From NCBI RefSeq assembly GCF_029227915.1, contig NC_079883.1:23064001-23128000 (forward strand): DNA of 64,000 nt, read 5' to 3'. Position 1 is the stretch's first letter; the number at the start of each line of letters is the position of its first letter. Under the pieces are notes generated by a model. That model was not told the origin of the DNA. It ran no database searches and worked only from the letters and a program-made list of their open reading frames with translations. Below, one piece after another: positions 58,246 to 64,000 of this stretch. This DNA is from Hydractinia symbiolongicarpus. Its lineage: Eukaryota > Cnidaria > Hydrozoa > Anthoathecata > Hydractiniidae. A program made the position numbers and the translations under genes.

Positions 58246-61200
58246 TTACTTCAACCTCGTAAACAAAGATCTTGCATTCTTGGACGTTTCTTTCATCACT
58301 TCTTCTTCACTAATTTGTTTTATTCGCGCGATCTCTCTACAGGATATCATAATATTAGCAGGAACGTTTCTTTCCTGTGCAAACATAAAATTATCTTCGT
58401 AAAAAAAACAGGTTAACAGGATTTTAGATATACTAGTCATAAGTGGAATCCTCGGCAATTCACACGTCGGTAAAATTTACGGGAAATCACCCTCCACCAC
58501 TCGTAGCTACCATGTTATACCATGTTTGACTCAGAGAAAGAAAGTTGGGTAATAGAATACATGTTTTATTTATAAGCAATTAAAATTCCAAAATGAGGCT
58601 TAAGAATGGTTATAAAAACTACTTTTTCAAGCTCGGAATATGCTTAATGGCAAAAAGAATTATTGGAAAACGCTTTTGAAAAAACACATGAACTGGCTCA
58701 AGATATAAATAAAATTGCATTTGAATTTTGAACATCAGTAATTACACTTTAAATCTCACTACATATTGGTTAATTCAGACATAAAGAATAAAAAGAAAAA
58801 CTTCACAATATTTCCTTAGGCTTCATATAATGCTTAGCATATGCCTAAAAAATGCATAAAAAATCTGTAGATTCGCACAAGATGTCTTAAAACTTCCGTT
58901 AAAGGGTAATAACTTATATAAACTGCAGAAAAAAACCCTGTACCTGCTTCTCAGGACCGAGCGCCGGAGCGTCAGTTTCCAGTAGCAGATTCGACAAAGG
59001 TATCTTACTAGCCAACCGCTGCTTCTAAAATTATAAAAGAGTTACATAACAATGGCTTATAACATGATCATCTACAGTTAAAGTAATTGATGTAGCTAAA
59101 ATCGTGACTGTGAAATGATCCTGTGAAAAGACTCTAAGGGAATTAATTTTCGCAGAGTCCTAAAAGTTTGCGAAAATAAATTTCAAGAATTTCGCGAGTC
59201 TCTGTAATAATAGCCTTATTCTGTTTGTTTGTGCGCGAGAGAAAAAAGTCGCGTTAAAACGAAATGCGATATACAATTTATTTGGTCTTTTTGCGTGGTT
59301 TTACAAAAGCTAATTTTTTACACAAAGTTTATGGTTAATTAACTTTTATTATTCGCTCGATGCAGTTCCTTTGTTATAAATAAATGCACGGTCAAAGTTA
59401 GTTGTCCATTTCGTTATTCGCGCCTTTAATTATTCGCGCCTTTTCAAAGAAATTAACAAGAAGAAGCTTTCTGATGGGAAGAACAATAAAGTTTTTGTAA
59501 GTGAATTTTTTTGGTGGTTCACTATTTTATTTCCATCCTTCAACTAAAATTAACAAATCGAATTATAAAAAGAAATTGTTCGTATGTTGACTAAATATGA
59601 ATTTGGAATTTATTTCGAGAATCTTGTGTGATAAATAACCATTTACATTATTTATAAAAACGTCAAAATTTTGGCTGAAGATGGATATGCTTATTTTTGC
59701 TAAAATTATTCTTAATATGTTCTTCACTAAACAATTTTTAAAAGCGTAAAAAATGTCAAATTTAGCGTTTTACTTGCTATTCGCAAAGCTTCATTTTTTA
59801 TCCAAATTAGGCGATAAAAATGCGCTAATTATTGTTATATGCATTTTACGAGGAAGCAGCGTAAGACTACATCGATTTTTTTCGTAAATTTTTATAAGCT
59901 TAAAAATTTGATTTCAACTCAGTATGTTCTTAACGTGTTCTTCAACTTTGGAAAAATGTCAGCCCAAATTTTCTGATAAAATAGGCTATAATAAAAAGAA
60001 AAATGTGCAGTTTATGCTATCTCAGTGCCTATGAGTTGATTTCAGGGATCATGACTTTAGCAGTGTAATTTCATGACACTTACAGAGGCACGAAATAACG
60101 GTGCAAGAAATAAGCCCGATGGTGAATATCTGTGCATTCTTCCCCAGGTTAACGAGTAGTTTTCTAATAATGTTGGTGAGGCTAACAAAAACCCGTAAAA
60201 AATTCGCGAACATAAATTCCGTACGGCACAGCTAATTAGAATATTTAACATCGTGACTGCCTCGATTCTCCTGCTTCATGATTTGACTTTTTTAGCGCGT
60301 TATACGATTGAGATCATTAGACCCAGAATGGATTAGTCAATTTTTATTTTTGCAACTGTTACTGTATCAAGCTATCCTTAAAAACATAATAATTTATGCT
60401 TAGCCTGACCGCTTGACAAAATCTAGAAAGTTAGAAAACCCGGACGAGTATCAAACAGAAACAATACCGTGTTAACGTAAAATTTACCTTCATTTACGAC
60501 AAACACATTGATTGCTTGCGCGAGAAATCTCACCTGTTCAGAGCGCGCAATGCATGGTGGTATAGAAAAGTAAAACCCAGCTTCCACTCCACGCGCTGCA
60601 ACGGAAGGCTTGCCATCGAAAGCATGCAATAAAACTTTCCTTGCGCCTAAAAGATTGATTATTATAACCTCACTGTAATAATTTGGGAGAAGTGAATTTG
60701 TTGGTAGTTGACACATACATTTTGATAAAGCAGGAAATATATTTAGTACGTTTAAAACAAAGTTCATCGTTACCTTCTTCAATAAGCAGATCGACGACTG
60801 GTCTTCCTGCAGATCGCGAATGCACGTTACTATGAAACAAGACAATACAAGAAATATAGATGTTATTATATGAAGAGAGATCAGTTATTGCAATACTATT
60901 TTGACCATGCCAAAGTTTTTTATTATGCACTTCAATGAATAGGTTATACGCTGAAATCATTAAAATATGAGGAAATTACTACTTAAAGTTTTTAAAACCT
61001 TTTTTGATTTTTACTTGCACAAAAATAAAATTGATGCATCACAAAAAATGTTTTGCTTAGCATAGAATTTAATGAATTCAGCAAAATTTCCAGAAGCTAA
61101 ATTTTTTGTCATTCTTATTTTCTTCTCAATAATTCCTATCTTGCAACAAGTTCCTGTTGATAAATTGCTTTTAACACAACCATACACACGGGATAAGATG

Positions 61201-62644
61201 ATATAAGTTTAAACACCTGAGTTTTCAGCATGTATACCTAATGAAATACGAGGCAATCCGTATAACAGCATGACTCAGGATTTAGTAAATTTTAGATCAA
61301 ATTTAGCTATTTCCAGGGTTTTAAGAGACACCCTATATCTAGGGACACGCAGAAGGGGAATAGCTTTCTTAGTCACCCAGAACTCAGTAACAAATATACA
61401 TATTTCTTTAAAAGAAACCAGTGAAAGGCTCTAGTACTGGCAGTTTCTTAATTTTTTTTGACAATCTTAGTACTGAAAGTTTTTTATTTGGTTTCTTAAA
61501 TTTCGTGGTTCAACCTTTGGCTAATTGCACGCCTGTATTTGGTAAACATTGAATAATTTAAAAGTTTAAGAGTTTTAAACTTCTAATAAAGAGAAAACTT
61601 AAAGAGCTAAATAGAAAGAGCGAAAATTATATAGGGTCTTTTCAGCGAAATGATATTTGTATGAATTCAACTGTATTTTCTACTGTAGAAAATTAGAGGC
61701 GAAACAAAAGTAACGTTCACTTACGCAAGTAGGTGAGACAAAATAAACAGTTACTTACACAGGTATGCGAGACAAAAGAGACGTTTACTTACACAGGTAG
61801 GCGAGACAAAAGAAACGTTTACTTACACAGGTAGGCGAGACAAACGTTTACTTACACAGGCAGGTCGTATTCTTTCGCCAAAGCAACCTAAGGTTTTAAA
61901 AATCGTGATTAAGAACTGGAGTAGTTGGTACACACCTCAAATTTTCTTCATTTTCCCTGATAGTCTAAAAGAACTATGTTGGAAAGACATATCATTTACT
62001 TCCCTGAAACACAAGGATTTCGCAGGTTAATCAACCTTAGAAGAATATATACTGATAAAAACTCAGAACAAGAATATATGTATATCAAAAACCAATACTG
62101 CGCAGGTTTTAGTTATATTTCTCCAAGAGGAGAACGTTAGGCTTTTCTTGATATTTCCTAATTTGCTGGATGCCTTGTGGAAGTACAACTTCAACTCAGT
62201 TGCACGCGTGCGGTGACAGGGTGGCAATGTCTTGATATGAAACCAACAAGTATTGTACGATTTAAATTAGTATTTATTCGAAGCACGAACCATATACAAA
62301 TTTCGCGATTTTCTTCTCATTTGGGCTTCATTCAATAATAAGCTATTTCTCATCCTTGTTAAAGCTTCATAATCAGATATTATTCGTTTTTGGAGGAAAA
62401 AAATTGCACACATGGCATAATTTCTGTGTTTTGGCGCTTTCATGTTTGGCATTGACGGCACATATTATATACGACACAGCGTATGGTTTGTGACGGTTTC
62501 GACGCGTCACGGTTTATTTTTAAAACACCTATATAACCCCATCCTTTAATTAAAGAAGCGACTCACTTGTTGTCGAAAAACATCTCTTTGAGATTCTTTA
62601 TCCTCCAGTGAGTTGATATATCGTGGCGTAAAATCGAGACCGAT
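58246..62644 (-). CDS. TATDN3: TatD DNase domain-containing protein 3 (TATDN3), 3' part
   Basis: Six exons on the minus strand: 62567..62644, 61856..61887, 60774..60829, 60534..60646, 58944..59024, 58246..58374, in phase, giving the last 162 residues. TatD proteins are TIM-barrel metal-dependent deoxyribonucleases of the amidohydrolase superfamily. In order: [27 protein letters not shown] (metal His), [14 protein letters not shown] (metal His), [29 protein letters not shown] (metal Asp) and the C-terminal helix region [22 protein letters not shown] and LGPEKQ are specific to the TATDN3 branch. The first ~100 residues, with the HxH motif, were not found in 62645-64000 and are probably upstream of the window, which would make the first visible intron over 1.3 kb. 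The donor of the 32-nt exon is part of a minisatellite. Confidence 0.9.
59139..59205. repeat. GGGAATTAATTTTCGC dispersed repeat copy
   Basis: Begins GGGAATTAATTTTCGCAGAG and contains TTTGCGAAAATAAATTTC and TTTCGCGAGTCTC. The same vocabulary occurs at 4165-4255, 4590-4605, 34780-34930 and 57830-57860. Looks like a MITE or similar family with AATTAATTTTCGC ends, but borders are unclear. Confidence 0.4.
61714..61865 (-). repeat. 34-bp minisatellite carrying repeated 5' splice sites
   Basis: Units at 61714, 61748, 61782, 61816 (29 bp) and 61845, on the plus strand CGTTTACTTACACAGGTAGG, then CGAGACAAAAGAAA. Read on the transcribed minus strand each unit holds GTAAGT; the last one (61851-61855) is the real donor of the 32-nt TATDN3 exon, so the array starts in the exon end and runs into the intron. 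Confidence 0.9.
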
Positions 62645-64000
62645 CTAAAGAAGGTGTTGAAGAAATATTAACCACCAAAAGCCCCCTCTAAGTGGTGCGA
62701 GGTGATAAAATGATGTGGGTAGTGATGTGGGTGGGAGGAGTCATACGATGGTGTCAGGAGTAGTGGTAAAGATAATGGGAAGGCGGAATGCATAGGAAGT
62801 ATAACCATGTGTGCTGCAAAGAAAAGTGATGCAGGACTCCCCATCGAAAGAATTCAATTCAGCAACATTTTAAGTAGACCTGCCACATGAAACTAGCTTA
62901 CTAGTTGTTCGACATCACACTTAGCCTCGGAATCCGTCTGTGATATGTTTGCCCTATTACCTAGTTTTACCCCTACAAATAAACATACCTCGTTTTCGTG
63001 TTTTTTTCACGTTGACCTTATTTTACCTTATTAAAAGAAGTAATCTTCCTGCATTAAGTCAAATGACAAAAATGTCTGATCCAGAAGTTTGAAGTACTAT
63101 CATATCAGACAATTAAGAATGACAGTCACCTGTAGCCGGGATACTCAGCTAAACTTTCACTAAATTTGAATTTCGCTCAAACAGTACTACAAGGGAGGGG
63201 GAGGATTACGGTGGGCTTATGTTGATTGGCTGGTGTGACTATTGATACAATTACGTTTGTAAATAACAGAAATAATATTGGTGCCGCCATATCTCGGACC
63301 TTCCCGGGTGATGAAATGGATTGTCCCATGATGCGAACGTTGCGGAAAGTGCAGCTAGCGCATTTTCGACGTCGGTTACTCGGTCTGCACGCCTGCAAAG
63401 TAAAATTTTTGCAGAGCACTAAAAAAATGTGATGCTCTTTACCCATTTAGAAAAAGAGCCAAAAAACGAGAAATTTCTTTTACATTATTCAAAGGAATGG
63501 AAGTACATAACTTTGTTTTACATTTAATGATACTCAATTCTGCTGTTATGTTATATCAAGTTTACTGAAATTCTACTTTCTTAAACAATCGATATTTCTG
63601 CTGTATTGTGGCGGTGTAAGAGCTCAAAGAATGCATTTGTCTTTACATTCGTTTTGTTTTCGTCACGTTTCGATGGTAATACGGCCTCGTGTAGGCTGAG
63701 CACGTCATTAAAAATAACCAATGAAATGCCGCAAAAAAGACACTAATAAATCCATTATTTAATGACACACAACAACGATTTAAAGCGTTTTTTTGTTCTG
63801 ACACTACGATGTTAACATCAGAGACTCTCTTTTAATTTTATGGAAGTTCACTTACACTACAAGCTCTCAAAAATTGCAGCCACTCAAAAGATAACTATTT
63901 CGCGAATTTACGGTAACCATAGTTATGTCGCAAAAATACGGAAACCATATACACGTTGTTTTTTTAATAGAAAACACACATAAAAGGTTAAAGATACTTA
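62645..64000. other. Right edge: probable TATDN3 intron or upstream sequence
   Basis: No exon matching the TATDN3 N-terminus was found. A GC-richer patch at about 63270-63400 contains a minus-strand GATATGGCGGC (YY1-like, start-codon-like) with a 37-codon frame of unknown meaning. A plus-strand phrase ITFVNNRNNIGAAI there resembles a beta-helix repeat but stands alone. Confidence 0.4.

Noticed and set aside
63177..63446. Overlapping 89- and 68-codon frames in a GC-richer patch
   Set aside because: No family match on either strand. The beta-helix-like phrase stands alone and a TATDN3 first exon does not fit.
63845..63890. Possible minus-strand exon ending in GTAAGT (EWLQFLRACS)
   Set aside because: No proper acceptor and no match to the missing TATDN3 N-terminus.

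Overview
The window is a stretch of AT-rich animal nuclear DNA. Genes are split by GT-AG introns, conserved exons are short (30-975 nt), and most of the rest is introns and intergenic DNA full of decayed transposons, SINEs and minisatellites. The gene set (ELAC1, AHSA1, RAD51B, a TK2/dNK-type kinase, a ZFP36/TIS11 protein, a group III PLA2-like protein, TATDN3) together with the transposons (Penelope-like element, hAT and DDE relics, tRNA-SINEs) suggests a non-vertebrate metazoan. A cnidarian, perhaps a hydrozoan, is my best guess; this is an inference and not proven by any single sequence here.

Layout. 1-666 (+): the 3' end of a short-form tRNase Z (ELAC1-like), partial. 929-7392 (-): a complete 11-exon AHSA1 (Hsp90 co-chaperone) gene, convergent with ELAC1, with a SINE in one intron. 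7393-12362: divergent intergenic region with a foldback element and a cluster of small MITEs, several flanked by 9-bp target duplications. 12363-31821 (+): a complete 9-exon RAD51B gene. Its 8.6-kb first intron holds hAT, Penelope-like and DDE-transposase relics. Its 5-kb intron 7 contains an intact intronless deoxynucleoside kinase gene (26710-27357, same strand), a pogo/Tigger-like MITE and a CA-rich minisatellite. Intron 8 has an 11-copy 32-bp minisatellite.

32-47 kb: a long region without a recognisable gene. It has clusters of CRE/ATF-type sites and leads up to a ZFP36/TIS11-type CCCH zinc-finger gene (47456-48933, +) with a TATA promoter. 49-53.7 kb: intergenic, with a 115-bp inverted repeat pair about 1.75 kb apart and a 72-bp MITE. 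53697-57135 (+): a three-exon secreted protein joining a low-complexity Gly/Tyr/Asn-rich region to a degenerate group III phospholipase A2-like domain and an acidic/Pro-rich tail. 58246-62644 (-): the 3' six exons of TATDN3; its 5' end is not visible and probably lies beyond the window. A minisatellite in TATDN3 has multiplied a real 5' splice site.

The genes are unrelated housekeeping, DNA-repair and regulatory genes, not an operon or pathway cluster. All multi-exon models were checked by hand for reading-phase continuity across every splice junction. No similarity search could be run, so family names rest on recognised motifs.
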